A DNA stretch of 64,000 nt from Thalassomonas sp. RHCl1 (GTDB taxonomy: Bacteria > Pseudomonadota > Gammaproteobacteria > Enterobacterales > Alteromonadaceae): positions 186,001-250,000 of the forward strand of contig NZ_CANDNZ010000001.1 in assembly GCF_947387555.1 (NCBI RefSeq), given 5' to 3'. Within the stretch, counting starts at the first letter, position 1. Each line of letters begins with the position of its first letter. The notes below the pieces were generated by a model. The model saw only the letters and a list, made by a program, of their open reading frames with translations, ran no database searches and was not told the origin of the DNA. This document shows positions 41,467-48,670 of the stretch, one piece after another. The position numbers were made by a program, and so were the translations under genes.

Positions 41467-41880
41467 ACCACCACCACCGCCATCTCCTCCACCGAAGCCA
41501 CCACTGTCTCCACTTCCAAAACCACCAACAGATCCTGAAGCTGAGTTAGATGACTCAACTAAAAGTGTTGAGAATGAAAAGTCTGTGGCTCCGTTAAATA
41601 ATGTATCGGAAATATCGCTACGCATTGCACCATAATCACAGTTTTCACCAGCACTATCGTGAATTCCCCTAAATTCTTCTGGGGAGCAATACATAGCATA
41701 TGCGTAGCAATTGTCAGTTACGACAACGGCACCGCTGTTTCCTATTTTCTTACGTTTAATTGCGGCATCAACCTGCGCTTTGGAATAATATTGCTTATAT
41801 CCATATTTAGCTTTCAAGTCCTGAGGCAACTTACTAGCATATTTTTTAATCTTTCGTTTTTTAAAGAAACTTTGGAACAT
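41461..41880 (-). CDS. Cassette: DUF6559-like protein with Gly-rich tail
   Basis: 139 residues from ATG 41880, which has AAGGAG 8 bp before it. MFQSFFKKRKIKKYASKLP and LKAKYGYKQYYSKAQVDAAI are the opening of small proteins I associate with DUF6559 (recall). YAMYCSPEEFRGIHDSAGENCDY follows. The tail GSVGGFGSGDSGGFGGGDGG is low complexity. Function unknown. Confidence 0.6.
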   Translation of the reverse strand: MFQSFFKKRKIKKYASKLPQDLKAKYGYKQYYSKAQVDAAIKRKKIGNSGAVVVTDNCYAYAMYCSPEEFRGIHDSAGENCDYGAMRSDISDTLFNGATDFSFSTLLVESSNSASGSVGGFGSGDSGGFGGGDGGGGGD

Positions 41881-41901
41881 ATGCGAAACTCCTTGAGCCA
41901 T

Positions 41902-41972
41902 TTAACGCTTTGCTCACCAGAATTTTGGGAGCGCAGCGAGTAAAATTTCTGTGTGTAGCGATTTGTTGTAAG
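41902..41972 (-). other. attC site of the Fic cassette
   Basis: R' TAACGCT, R'' GTTGTAA, 71 bp; core nearly the same as 29693. Confidence 0.88.
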
Positions 41973-42014
41973 TCTTACGATTGCTATGAACCAATCTTAA
42001 ATCAAGTCGTTATG

Positions 42015-43418
42015 CTACTTTCCTCTTGGGAATAACTGTTCTTGTAACTTAGCAGGAGCAAAATATGTGTATTTATTTCCAACAGATTTATATTTGAGTA
42101 AAAGACCAAGCTTGTATAGTTTATCTAAATAGCCTCTTGCCGCAGTGGCACTTACATTATTATCTTGCTCTACTTCTTTCACCGAAAACTCCCTACCAGG
42201 ATTTTTTAAAGCTTTTGAAATAATATCTATATGTTGACGCTGAAAATGTCCATATAAAGGGGATTCCGAAAGCTTTTCAACCATGTGTCTATTTTCATCT
42301 ATTTTCTTTTGGATATAAGTAGAGAAATCACCCAATGCACCTATTATTATTTCTAGATTGAATTGAAGGAAGTATGTTAAATCCAGTTCATCTGTTTCTG
42401 TTTTTATATACGCACGTCCATAATCATTCGCTTTCTTTTTTATCAGTGCGGAAATAGATATATATTGAAAATTTTCATACCCATGTTTAATTGCATACCA
42501 ATAAAATAATGCTCTTGCTGTTCTACCGTTCCCATCTAAAAAAGGGTGGATATAACCAATCATAAAATGTATAACTATGGCTTTAATTACAGGATGGATA
42601 TAATTCATGTTCTCATGAATAGTATTTGCATACGAACACAAATCTTGAAGTAATTTCTCAACCATCTCTGCGTCAGGGGCGGTATGTGTAATTTCTCCTT
42701 CTGCATTATTTTTTGCAACTTCTATTTTTTTTTCCCTTAATACCCCTGGAACATGCTCATTCTCACAAACTTTCTCTGTGGCTATATGATTAAACTCTTG
42801 GATCAAGTCAATACTCAACTCTCTATCAAGATTATCAAGTGCAAACTGCATTAAATTCCAGTTACTCAAAATCATATTTTCGGAATCATCACTAGGAGCA
42901 CGTCCAGACGAAAGCATTTCCTTTGCTACAGCTCTTGTAGTTGCCGCTCCTTCAAGCTGTGCACTAGTAATGGCCTCCTCCATAATTAGGCTCTTTACTA
43001 ACATGTGCCTTTTCTGATCTCCAGTTAGCCCAGTATGTTCAAACCTATAAGCTTTCTCAATCATTGGGGGATAGTGATTCAGAGCTATAGGGCTCCAACA
43101 AAACTCAGAGTTATCCTCTGAAACCAAAGAATCATGTTGTTCCAACATTCTATTAAACTTTAAAGCCCACCAAGCCCATACTTTTTTACCTTTAAAGTCA
43201 TTATCAAACCTGTGATGAAAATCATGCCAATGTAAGTACATTCCTTTACTACTAAAACCAAATTTCTTGGGATTAACTTTACGCATGAATTCAACTGGCA
43301 TAGTTCCATAACTTTTAAACTCCTCATATGTAGGAGGAATTTGAATACCGTCTATTGTTCTTCTCCTAAACTTTGGAATTTGAAGTACATCAGAGGTTTT
43401 ATTTTCATTTGAACCCAT
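42015..43418 (-). CDS. Cassette: Fic domain protein with inhibitory motif and winged helix
   Basis: 467 residues. The Fic motif HPFLDGNGRTAR begins at His291, with the flap/Mg region intact. An N-terminal inhibitory helix (TSAQLEGAA, S-x-x-x-E-G with Glu156) marks a class II autoinhibited Fic. The C-terminus (about 400-467, VKEVEQDNNVSATAARGYLDKLYKLG) is a winged helix. Fic enzymes AMPylate or otherwise modify proteins with a nucleotide. It is a stand-alone gene with 155 bp of leader before the next attC, so it probably carries its own promoter. Confidence 0.92.
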   Translation of the reverse strand: MGSNENKTSDVLQIPKFRRRTIDGIQIPPTYEEFKSYGTMPVEFMRKVNPKKFGFSSKGMYLHWHDFHHRFDNDFKGKKVWAWWALKFNRMLEQHDSLVSEDNSEFCWSPIALNHYPPMIEKAYRFEHTGLTGDQKRHMLVKSLIMEEAITSAQLEGAATTRAVAKEMLSSGRAPSDDSENMILSNWNLMQFALDNLDRELSIDLIQEFNHIATEKVCENEHVPGVLREKKIEVAKNNAEGEITHTAPDAEMVEKLLQDLCSYANTIHENMNYIHPVIKAIVIHFMIGYIHPFLDGNGRTARALFYWYAIKHGYENFQYISISALIKKKANDYGRAYIKTETDELDLTYFLQFNLEIIIGALGDFSTYIQKKIDENRHMVEKLSESPLYGHFQRQHIDIISKALKNPGREFSVKEVEQDNNVSATAARGYLDKLYKLGLLLKYKSVGNKYTYFAPAKLQEQLFPRGK

Positions 43419-43572
43419 AGTAAACCAACTTTAACATAAACTTTGTATACCCATACTATATACTAATAATTGAAAGACTTTAATGTTATATAAAAACTTA
43501 TTTAGAATATGTGTGTTTATAGAAAAGGGAGATTGTAGAAAGCACTAAAAGTGCATGGAGAACATTAGACTT

Positions 43573-43672
43573 ATAACGCCTTGCTAAACGGCAGCCGAAA
43601 CGCAGTGTAGGCTGTCCGGTGGAGGGCGCGTTTTTTTTGCGCCCGGAACGAATTTAAGCAACTTGTTATACG
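43573..43672 (-). other. attC site containing a terminator-like hairpin
   Basis: R' TAACGCC, R'' GTTATAC, 100 bp. GGGCGCG and GCGCCC flank an eight-T loop inside the spacer. Confidence 0.92.
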
Positions 43673-43674
43673 TT

Positions 43675-44007
43675 TTATACCGGATAGATTGACACTTTAT
43701 ATGCCCCACCCATTTTAGGAGACTTGCCGGTCACCTCTAACTCTTTAGAATTAGAGTTGTAGCTATATACCTGATAGTCAGTGGTAAAGTCCAAATGATA
43801 ATTTTCTACAGTTAGTGAGCCACCTTCTGATAGGTTAATCTCTCCATCGTTGTAGCCATTGCGTATAATTTTCACTTCTGTCGTTGCTTTATCTGATGTC
43901 GCAGGGTTTTGATAATCAATTATTGCAGTAAAGGTGCAATTACCAAATTCATCACGATCAATATTGTTAGCTTCGATAAAATCGTGAATTGCTAAATGAG
44001 AGTCCAT
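43675..44007 (-). CDS. Cassette: small hypothetical protein
   Basis: 110 residues, cytoplasmic, beta-rich: NCTFTAIIDYQNPATSDKAT, EINLSEGGSLTVENYHLDF, YQVYSYNSNSKELEVTG and AYKVSIYPV. Acidic. The pattern of short strands suggests a beta-sandwich. No family recognised. Confidence 0.58.
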   Translation of the reverse strand: MDSHLAIHDFIEANNIDRDEFGNCTFTAIIDYQNPATSDKATTEVKIIRNGYNDGEINLSEGGSLTVENYHLDFTTDYQVYSYNSNSKELEVTGKSPKMGGAYKVSIYPV

Positions 44008-44022
44008 ATTTTTCCCTTACGT

Positions 44023-44093
44023 ATAACGCCCGCAACACCGGGCAATTTGGAGCGAAGTGGAGAATTGCTCCGCGTGATTGCGCTTGTTAGCAG
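44023..44093 (-). other. attC site
   Basis: R' TAACGCC, R'' GTTAGCA, 71 bp; CGCAACACCGGGCAATTTGG, family with 32045 and 40805. Confidence 0.93.
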
Positions 44094-44100
44094 TACATTG

Positions 44101-44379
44101 CTAGTTGTTAACTTTATAAATTCTTTCAATTTCTTCAAGATCAAATTTTTTAATAGAAGAAACTAACTCGTCAAAAGTAATCCCACTTTCAATTTCCATA
44201 GTAAAGTGACCTTTCTTCGGTTGATCATGGTAAATAAAACACTCAAAATCAAAGTCACAATCTTCGGTTAAGTAGTCATCCATTACATCGAATAACTCGT
44301 AATCATCAGTTGTAAAAGAAGGGAGATTTTCTTCGCTCATAAATATTGAAATATGAACTCCATGATTAATTATATTCAC
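44101..44379 (-). CDS. Cassette: small acidic protein
   Basis: 92 residues from GTG 44379 with AAGGAG before it. Very acidic (DDYELFDVMDDYLTEDCDFDFE). Ends with the helix FDELVSSIKKFDLEEIERIY. Charge and length resemble immunity proteins or DNA mimics, but this is only composition. No family recognised. Confidence 0.55.
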   Translation of the reverse strand: MNIINHGVHISIFMSEENLPSFTTDDYELFDVMDDYLTEDCDFDFECFIYHDQPKKGHFTMEIESGITFDELVSSIKKFDLEEIERIYKVNN

Positions 44380-44396
44380 CTGATCTCCTTGTACTG

Positions 44397-44452
44397 CTAA
44401 CGCTCGAAATGACGGCGCGCTTTTAGCGTCCGCTGGTTTTGTTTGTTAGGTA
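44397..44452 (-). other. attC site of the second Tae4 cassette
   Basis: R' TAACGCT, R'' GTTAGGT, 56 bp; GACGGCGCGCTTTTAGCGTC core. Confidence 0.85.
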
Positions 44453-44665
44453 TTTTTTATGCAAAAAAATACCAGCTATAAAACCTAATATGAAATAAAT
44501 TGGTATATGAATAAAAATTAGCTTATCGAGCAATATAGTTTCGGTATCTGGCCCGGAACTAAGCTTATAAAATGTCATGTACATATCATTTGCATAAGGG
44601 GTAATGAAAACAGTTAATGTAATAACAAATATACAACCCATAATAAGTGCTGTGACATATTTCAT
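44423..44665 (-). CDS. Cassette: small two-helix membrane protein paired with the second Tae4 gene
   Basis: 80 residues from ATG 44665, whose A is shared with the amidase TAA (TAATG), with GGAG upstream, so translation is coupled. MKYVTALIMGCIFVITLTVF is helix one, then a loop of about 35 residues (YANDMYMTFYKLSSGPDTETI), helix two (IPIYFILGFIAGIFLHKKYL) and a basic tail. The last residues NKTSGR come from attC. Same layout as 29757-29981. Possible Tae4 immunity; context only. Confidence 0.58.
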   Translation of the reverse strand: MKYVTALIMGCIFVITLTVFITPYANDMYMTFYKLSSGPDTETILLDKLIFIHIPIYFILGFIAGIFLHKKYLTNKTSGR

Positions 44666-45209
44666 TACATGATTCTCCAAAACCATATTTGCTTGGAGTC
44701 TTCATAGTCTGACCATTCATCAGATATAGAGTGGAGCCCAAACTCACCAAACCGTAAATATATTCTCGCCCATGATGAAATACTAGTTGTGCGCCGTCCA
44801 TTCCATAAATCGATATGATCTCCACTTCTATTTCTAAAGCTCTCTTTACGATCATTACTCGTTCTTTGCCAATAATCTTTGAAAAAAATTACTCCCTTTT
44901 TTCCAAACAATTTATCCGAAAATTCATCAGGTTCTACTTTTATAACCTTCTGTACATCTGCAATAGGAAACTTATTAAGACCATTAGCCAACTCTTCAGC
45001 TCGTATCACATGACCTTGAGATGTATCATGTCCATGCCAGCAGTGTGTCGCTCCTGGTATATTTGAGGTTTTAATACCACACTTTGCCAATGCCACTCCA
45101 ACTCTAATAGCGCACTGGTTAGCAAAGTTCTTTTCTTCGTTTGTTGTACAAGGGTTATCTCATTGGTAATAGTTGGATGGCATTCCCATAGCTTGTCGAA
45201 TGTTAGCAC
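44665..45209 (-). pseudogene. tae4: Tae4-type amidase interrupted by a one-base frameshift
   Basis: The opening MLTFDKLWECHPTITNE is in one frame (start 45209) and the rest in another: from about 45165 the second frame gives DNPCTTNEEKNFANQCAIRVG (Cys nucleophile), HCWHGHDTSQGHVIRAEELA and SGDHIDLWNG with the catalytic His. Loss of one base, such as GAAGATAAC to GAGATAAC, explains it. It could be a real pseudogene, a sequencing error or a phase-variable site; there is no repeat tract. Ends in TAATG with the next gene. Confidence 0.82.
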
Positions 45210-45255
45210 AGCATATTCTCCATAATTTCTGTGTTTATGTTGCCTAACTATAGAA

Positions 45256-45283
45256 GGTGTCCACTAATTGTGGGTAACTCTGA
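45256..45283 (-). repeat. Cassette leader repeat, copy 3
   Basis: GGTGTCCACTAATTG...GTAACTCTGA, identical to 34682-34709, directly left of an attC R' box. Confidence 0.75.
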
Positions 45284-45286
45284 CAT

Positions 45287-45385
45287 ATAACGCCCCAATA
45301 AGCGGCGAATAATAGTTGGCTAAAATCGTGAACGAAGTGAACGTGCCCAACTGTTACGCGTCCTACTTGACTGGTTTGTTATAAA
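45287..45385 (-). other. attC site of the first cassette
   Basis: R' TAACGCC, R'' GTTATAA, 99 bp. Core includes AATCGTGAACGAAGTGAACG. Confidence 0.9.
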
Positions 45386-45387
45386 TA

Positions 45388-45822
45388 CTAGCCTTGCAAC
45401 TGGGCCGTAATAGAGTCTTGAATTGCTTTCTCATATTCATCGTCGCTAACCAAATCTAGACAGACTTTTTTAGTACAATAAGAAACAAATTTTATAGGCT
45501 TATTGTCAGAATTTTTAGCTGTTAATTCGTAAAGAGTATAAGACTTAAAATGACTTTTATTGACTACAACATCAGTTGCATTTTTCTTAAAATCAGAAAC
45601 CAAATCAATATTATTTAAGCGAAAATTGTAAAAATACATCGTATTTTGAGAGTCTATGCAAGAGTAAATAATTGAAAATTCCTTAGATTGTATATCTGCT
45701 CTAGCCACACAGCTTTTTGATAGAACCAGTTGATCAGGCAGTATGTGAACAACAACACCATCTTGGCTTTTTGCAAAGCTTTGAAAAGTAATGAGTAGTA
45801 ATACCATGCTTAAAATTTTCAT
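45388..45822 (-). CDS. First cassette: secreted protein of unknown function
   Basis: 144 residues with a short signal peptide (MVLLLITFQSFAKS). Four Cys in the mature part (SKSCVARAD, YSCIDSQN, SYCTKKVCLDL) probably form disulfides. Strand-rich (MYFYNFRLNNIDLV). It is the promoter-proximal cassette in the array's orientation, closest to the attI-like edge. No family recognised. Confidence 0.62.
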   Translation of the reverse strand: MKILSMVLLLITFQSFAKSQDGVVVHILPDQLVLSKSCVARADIQSKEFSIIYSCIDSQNTMYFYNFRLNNIDLVSDFKKNATDVVVNKSHFKSYTLYELTAKNSDNKPIKFVSYCTKKVCLDLVSDDEYEKAIQDSITAQLQG

Positions 45823-45835
45823 AGAGCCATTCCTT

Positions 45836-45900
45836 GTATTTATAACAATTAAGCAATTTATCTGTTGTCACTGCATGACAGATAAATAGCCTGTGGACTA
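45836..45900 (-). other. Proximal edge of the array, attI-like box and hairpin
   Basis: On the minus strand the first cassette begins at GTTATAA (45841-45847), a core-site-like box with no attC palindrome. Next to it is a stem ATTTATCTGT (45856-45865) / ACAGATAAAT (45878-45887). There is no integrase gene to the right. Confidence 0.4.
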
Positions 45901-46112
45901 AGCCGTCGCACCCAGCCTATATGGATTTTGTTTTTTGAGACAATATTGATACAAGGTGACTTTTACAACAGGGGCAGTCTTTACCGGTTTTTATTATCTT
46001 TATTGTTTCAACCTTTGCCAGCCAGTTTACCCCTTTATACGTCTTTTTCAAGACAAACTCAGCCCCTCCTGTCGCCTTTTTCTGTGCATAATGAAGACCC
46101 TAACGAACCAGA

Positions 46113-46295
46113 CTAACTCGTTTGATATTGTCCTATAAGTGACCCCGGAGGGCTGATCCCTATGAATATCATCCCGCCATGATGGCAATGAGGACATTCT
46201 GGGCCGTTAGGTCCTTCGTCTTTTTCTGTCTTAACTTCGGTGCTCTCAGTGAGTACTTTCCCCAGGCTTTCCCGGATCAGGGTTAATGCCAACAA
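46113..46295 (-). CDS. Small Cys/His protein, possible transposase C-terminal remnant
   Basis: About 60 codons with non-ATG starts possible upstream (46310). GPECPHCHHGGMIFIG is a zinc knuckle of the kind ending some transposases, but I cannot place it in a family. The frame is closed upstream by TGA. Either a remnant or a small gene. Confidence 0.35.
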   Translation of the reverse strand: MLALTLIRESLGKVLTESTEVKTEKDEGPNGPECPHCHHGGMIFIGISPPGSLIGQYQTS

Positions 46296-46380
46296 TTGCC
46301 GGGGTAAGAAATTTCAGTTGTCTTTGTCCCTAAAGAAAGCGGCGAGTTTTGCGGTCAACACCAACCGGTTATTTTTTGCT

Positions 46381-46926
46381 TTAGCACTGTTGCAGTTCAA
46401 GTGCGTGTAGTTGATATTTCACCACTTCCAGCCATTTTTCCCTTAATACAAATATCCGGCGATCATCCGCCATCAACTGCTCGCGGCTGAACTTGGCCAG
46501 AAACTTATCTATGTACATTTGCTCTACCGCCAAATTCAGCTTTATGTCTTTAAGCGGCAGCCGGTTGACCCTGACTGTTGGATGAAATAACTCTTCGTTT
46601 GAGCGGATACGGCGGTATTTATTCCATTCCAGCAAAGCCAGGTCATGGCTTGGTTGGCTGCTTGTTTCAACCTGCTTTGGGCAGCGGCAATGCCTGCTTT
46701 GGCAAACCGGCAGATATTGTGCCCGGCCGAGCTTTTTTATTCGGGGAAAATAGCCGCGGCAGCAGGGGCGGGGTTTTATGGTGGAGAGCTTTTTACCTTT
46801 GAAGCTGTCGGGAACTATGGGGGCGGAAATGCCGGCAGTAATAAATTTAAGATGGTAGGGTTTTACCGATATTTCAGTGGGGGCGCTGCAGATAACCGGG
46901 TTATCAGTGCTTGTTTTAATCAACAT
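46381..46926 (-). CDS. Cysteine-rich hypothetical protein
   Basis: 181 residues from ATG 46926 with AAGGAC before it. The N-terminal half holds a Cys cluster: RPCCRGYFPRIKK and VCQSRHCRCPKQ. The C-terminal half is helical (NLAVEQMYIDKFLAKFSREQLMADDRR, KWLEVVKYQLHAL). Probably zinc-binding. It lies downstream of another Cys-rich ORF on the same strand, 70 bp apart. No family recognised; a plus-strand frame in the same region looks like its shadow. Confidence 0.55.
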   Translation of the reverse strand: MLIKTSTDNPVICSAPTEISVKPYHLKFITAGISAPIVPDSFKGKKLSTIKPRPCCRGYFPRIKKLGRAQYLPVCQSRHCRCPKQVETSSQPSHDLALLEWNKYRRIRSNEELFHPTVRVNRLPLKDIKLNLAVEQMYIDKFLAKFSREQLMADDRRIFVLREKWLEVVKYQLHALELQQC

Positions 46927-46996
46927 GTGGTATGTCCTTATTCATGTTTAACAGGAGGTTATAGTGAAAAAGAGCCTTTAGCCGGTGTTAGAGCCT

Positions 46997-47428
46997 TCAG
47001 CCTATATAAGAGTCTTCGACCAATCCCTTGTTTAAATAGGTGTTTAATACTTGCTGCAAACGGCGGTTTAAGCCGTTGGCCATGGCTTCGCTGACCATGG
47101 CGCGGTAACTGTCATGATGGCCGCAGGGGTTGACCCAAAAATTTACTTCCAGGCTCTGTCTGCCGATGGGAATTTGCGTTTGCATCACCTCTCCGCGGGG
47201 AGCGTTGCAGCGGGGGCAATACCAGTTTACCTGCAGCGGCAGGGTGCATAATTCCAGGCTGGTTCGGGACAGGGCTACCGTGATCTGTTTTATGTCAGGC
47301 ATATGTACCGCCTGGCTTTGTCTGGGTGGCATTGGTTGTCGGCAGAAGGGGTGTATAACTCTCTCTAAGAGGATATTTTGCAAAGCTGTTAAAAGGCAAG
47401 TGGGGCATAGTGATATCCTTGTGATCAC
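46997..47428 (-). CDS. Cysteine-rich zinc-binding hypothetical protein
   Basis: 143 residues from a GTG start. SLCPTCLLTAL, HPFCRQPM, WYCPRCNAPRGE and NPCGHHDSYRAM give four Cys/His clusters. The C-terminal helix (MVSEAMANGLNRRLQQVLNTYL) follows. Same strand and spacing as the gene at 46381, so possibly one operon. The cluster is cargo of unknown origin just outside the array. Confidence 0.55.
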   Translation of the reverse strand: MITRISLCPTCLLTALQNILLERVIHPFCRQPMPPRQSQAVHMPDIKQITVALSRTSLELCTLPLQVNWYCPRCNAPRGEVMQTQIPIGRQSLEVNFWVNPCGHHDSYRAMVSEAMANGLNRRLQQVLNTYLNKGLVEDSYIG

Positions 47429-47527
47429 GTTTAATCATCCTGATACGCGTTAGGGGTTTAGTTGAAGTAAATAAATGAAGTCGATGGTTTATGTCTAATG
47501 GTTGACGGAGTTATTGTTTTTTAAGAG

Positions 47528-47737
47528 TTAATCGTACTGGGCTGTTGAAGCATCCCAGTTTTCTATCGGGCCAAGGCCAAGTGCTTGCTCTTTTATTTCA
47601 AGCGACTGTTCTAGCAGTAGTTTTGCCATCTGAGAAGGTTTTCTTCTTTCCTGGCTGGCCAGGCGCATTACCCGTAACTTTAATCTGAGATTGTTAATGC
47701 CGAGCACCGGATTAATATCGTTTTTTTGTGCTTTCAT
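47528..47737 (-). CDS. Small hypothetical protein, possible ribbon-helix-helix regulator
   Basis: 69 residues. NNLRLKLRVMRLASQERRKPSQMAKLLLEQSLEIKEQALG has the strand-helix-helix look of a small repressor. It is divergent from a repressor-like gene with palindromic DNA between them, so it may help control its neighbour. Function inferred only from context and length. Confidence 0.5.
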   Translation of the reverse strand: MKAQKNDINPVLGINNLRLKLRVMRLASQERRKPSQMAKLLLEQSLEIKEQALGLGPIENWDASTAQYD

Positions 47738-47758
47738 ATTCGCTATACTCTCTAAGTT

Positions 47759-47835
47759 GTTAATATTAACAATGTTAACCTCTCTTTTGAGAGGTGTTTG
47801 GCTTCGTGCGTATTATTGATCTCTCAAAAAGAGGT
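47759..47835. promoter_or_regulatory. Operator palindromes between divergent regulators
   Basis: Three palindromes: GTTAATATTAAC (47759-47770), ACCTCTC-TTTT-GAGAGGT (47778-47795, perfect) and ATCTCT-N5-AGAGGT (47819-47835, one mismatch). The last two share an arm and look like tandem operators. Confidence 0.65.
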
Positions 47836-47857
47836 TGTCAATGAGGTTTTTCTCTTT

Positions 47858-48670
47858 ATGAATGATTGTTTTTTAAAACGATTGGAAAATCATGTGCTTG
47901 CAAATAGAAAAATTTACACCTGGGGCAAGGCTTTAGGAGTAAGTTCTGGTGCGGTTGATAAGTTGTTAAAAGGTGCCGTGCCCGGTATCGACATTCAACT
48001 GTCTATGCAGCACAAAGAAAACTGCAATTTGACCTTCTTAAATACCGGCAAGGGCAAGCCTTTTAATGTTAACAATTTTCCCACCAGCCAGGGGATGATC
48101 GACTACGTGGCCGAGCTGTTAACAACGGCTCCCTGGAACATCTATATTGTCCGGGCCGACAGCCTGCTTACTTTGGTTTTTCAGCAGCCGGGGCAGTATG
48201 AATATAAAACCAAGCTGATAGATCATGACGTTTGCGAAGTACTTGTTGGCCAATATACCGAAGCCGTGTATAAATACTTATCGACCAAGCTCGAATACAA
48301 CAAGGTATATTTCCCCAAGCTAAGCGAAGAAGTGGTTGAACAGATCACCTCGGGTGATATCGGCACCTTTGCCTTGTTTGGTGATAAAAAGACTTCCGGT
48401 ATTTTAAATCATTTGAGTCAGGCAACTGCTGTGCTGGATGAACTCCCGCCTACGGTAGCCGGTGAACAAAATACTGCAGACAGCCATTTGATGCGGGCGG
48501 TGATCCGTTTAATTGAGCAGGCGCTTGTTGAAAACAGAATTGAATTGTCGGTAGAGACCCGGGCGAAGGTGATCACTGCCGGGTACAATTACGCGGTAAG
48601 AACCGGCAGCAGTGCTTCGGGTTTAGATCCTCACGGCATCTTAGCGATACTTGACACCATAGTTGAGTGA
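47858..48670 (+). CDS. Phage-repressor-like DNA-binding protein
   Basis: 270 residues from ATG 47858; the TTG at 47798 would add 20 residues. N-terminal helix-turn-helix: HVLANRKIYTWGKALGVSSGAVDKLLKGAVPG. The middle is an uncharacterised domain (IYIVRADSLLTLVFQQPGQYEYK). C-terminal helical AVIRLIEQALVENRIELSVE and TGSSASGLDPHGILAIL. Resembles Mu-type or CI-like transcription regulators, without an obvious protease domain. It overlaps the end of the convergent gene by 40 bp. Confidence 0.65.
   Translation: MNDCFLKRLENHVLANRKIYTWGKALGVSSGAVDKLLKGAVPGIDIQLSMQHKENCNLTFLNTGKGKPFNVNNFPTSQGMIDYVAELLTTAPWNIYIVRADSLLTLVFQQPGQYEYKTKLIDHDVCEVLVGQYTEAVYKYLSTKLEYNKVYFPKLSEEVVEQITSGDIGTFALFGDKKTSGILNHLSQATAVLDELPPTVAGEQNTADSHLMRAVIRLIEQALVENRIELSVETRAKVITAGYNYAVRTGSSASGLDPHGILAILDTIVE

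Larger units (their letters stand above)
22714..45847 (-). mobile_element. Integron-type gene cassette array (attC cluster, no integrase seen)
   Basis: About 36 attC-like sites separate small genes that nearly all read on the minus strand. On the plus strand each site begins TAACGYY and ends GTTRNNN, with an imperfect palindrome of about 50-117 bp between. In cassette orientation each gene is followed by its attC, so the array starts at the right (45.84 kb) and ends at 22.71 kb. No integrase gene is present on either side. Cargo is mostly small secreted, membrane, toxin or immunity-like proteins. Confidence 0.88.

Noticed and set aside
44586-44855. Minus-strand 89-residue frame over the Tae4 cassette
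   Set aside because: It overlaps both the amidase and its partner gene in another frame and contains no recognisable domain.
22714-45847. CRISPR array
   Set aside because: The repeats are long, imperfectly palindromic and separated by genes, not short direct repeats with uniform spacers.
46645-47094. Plus-strand 149-residue frame
   Set aside because: It lies antisense to the Cys-rich gene at 46381 and the end of 46997, lacks a ribosome site and has biased composition typical of a shadow frame.
45848-47500. Degenerate integrase gene
   Set aside because: Translations of this region in both directions show no tyrosine-recombinase motifs (R...HxxR...Y).
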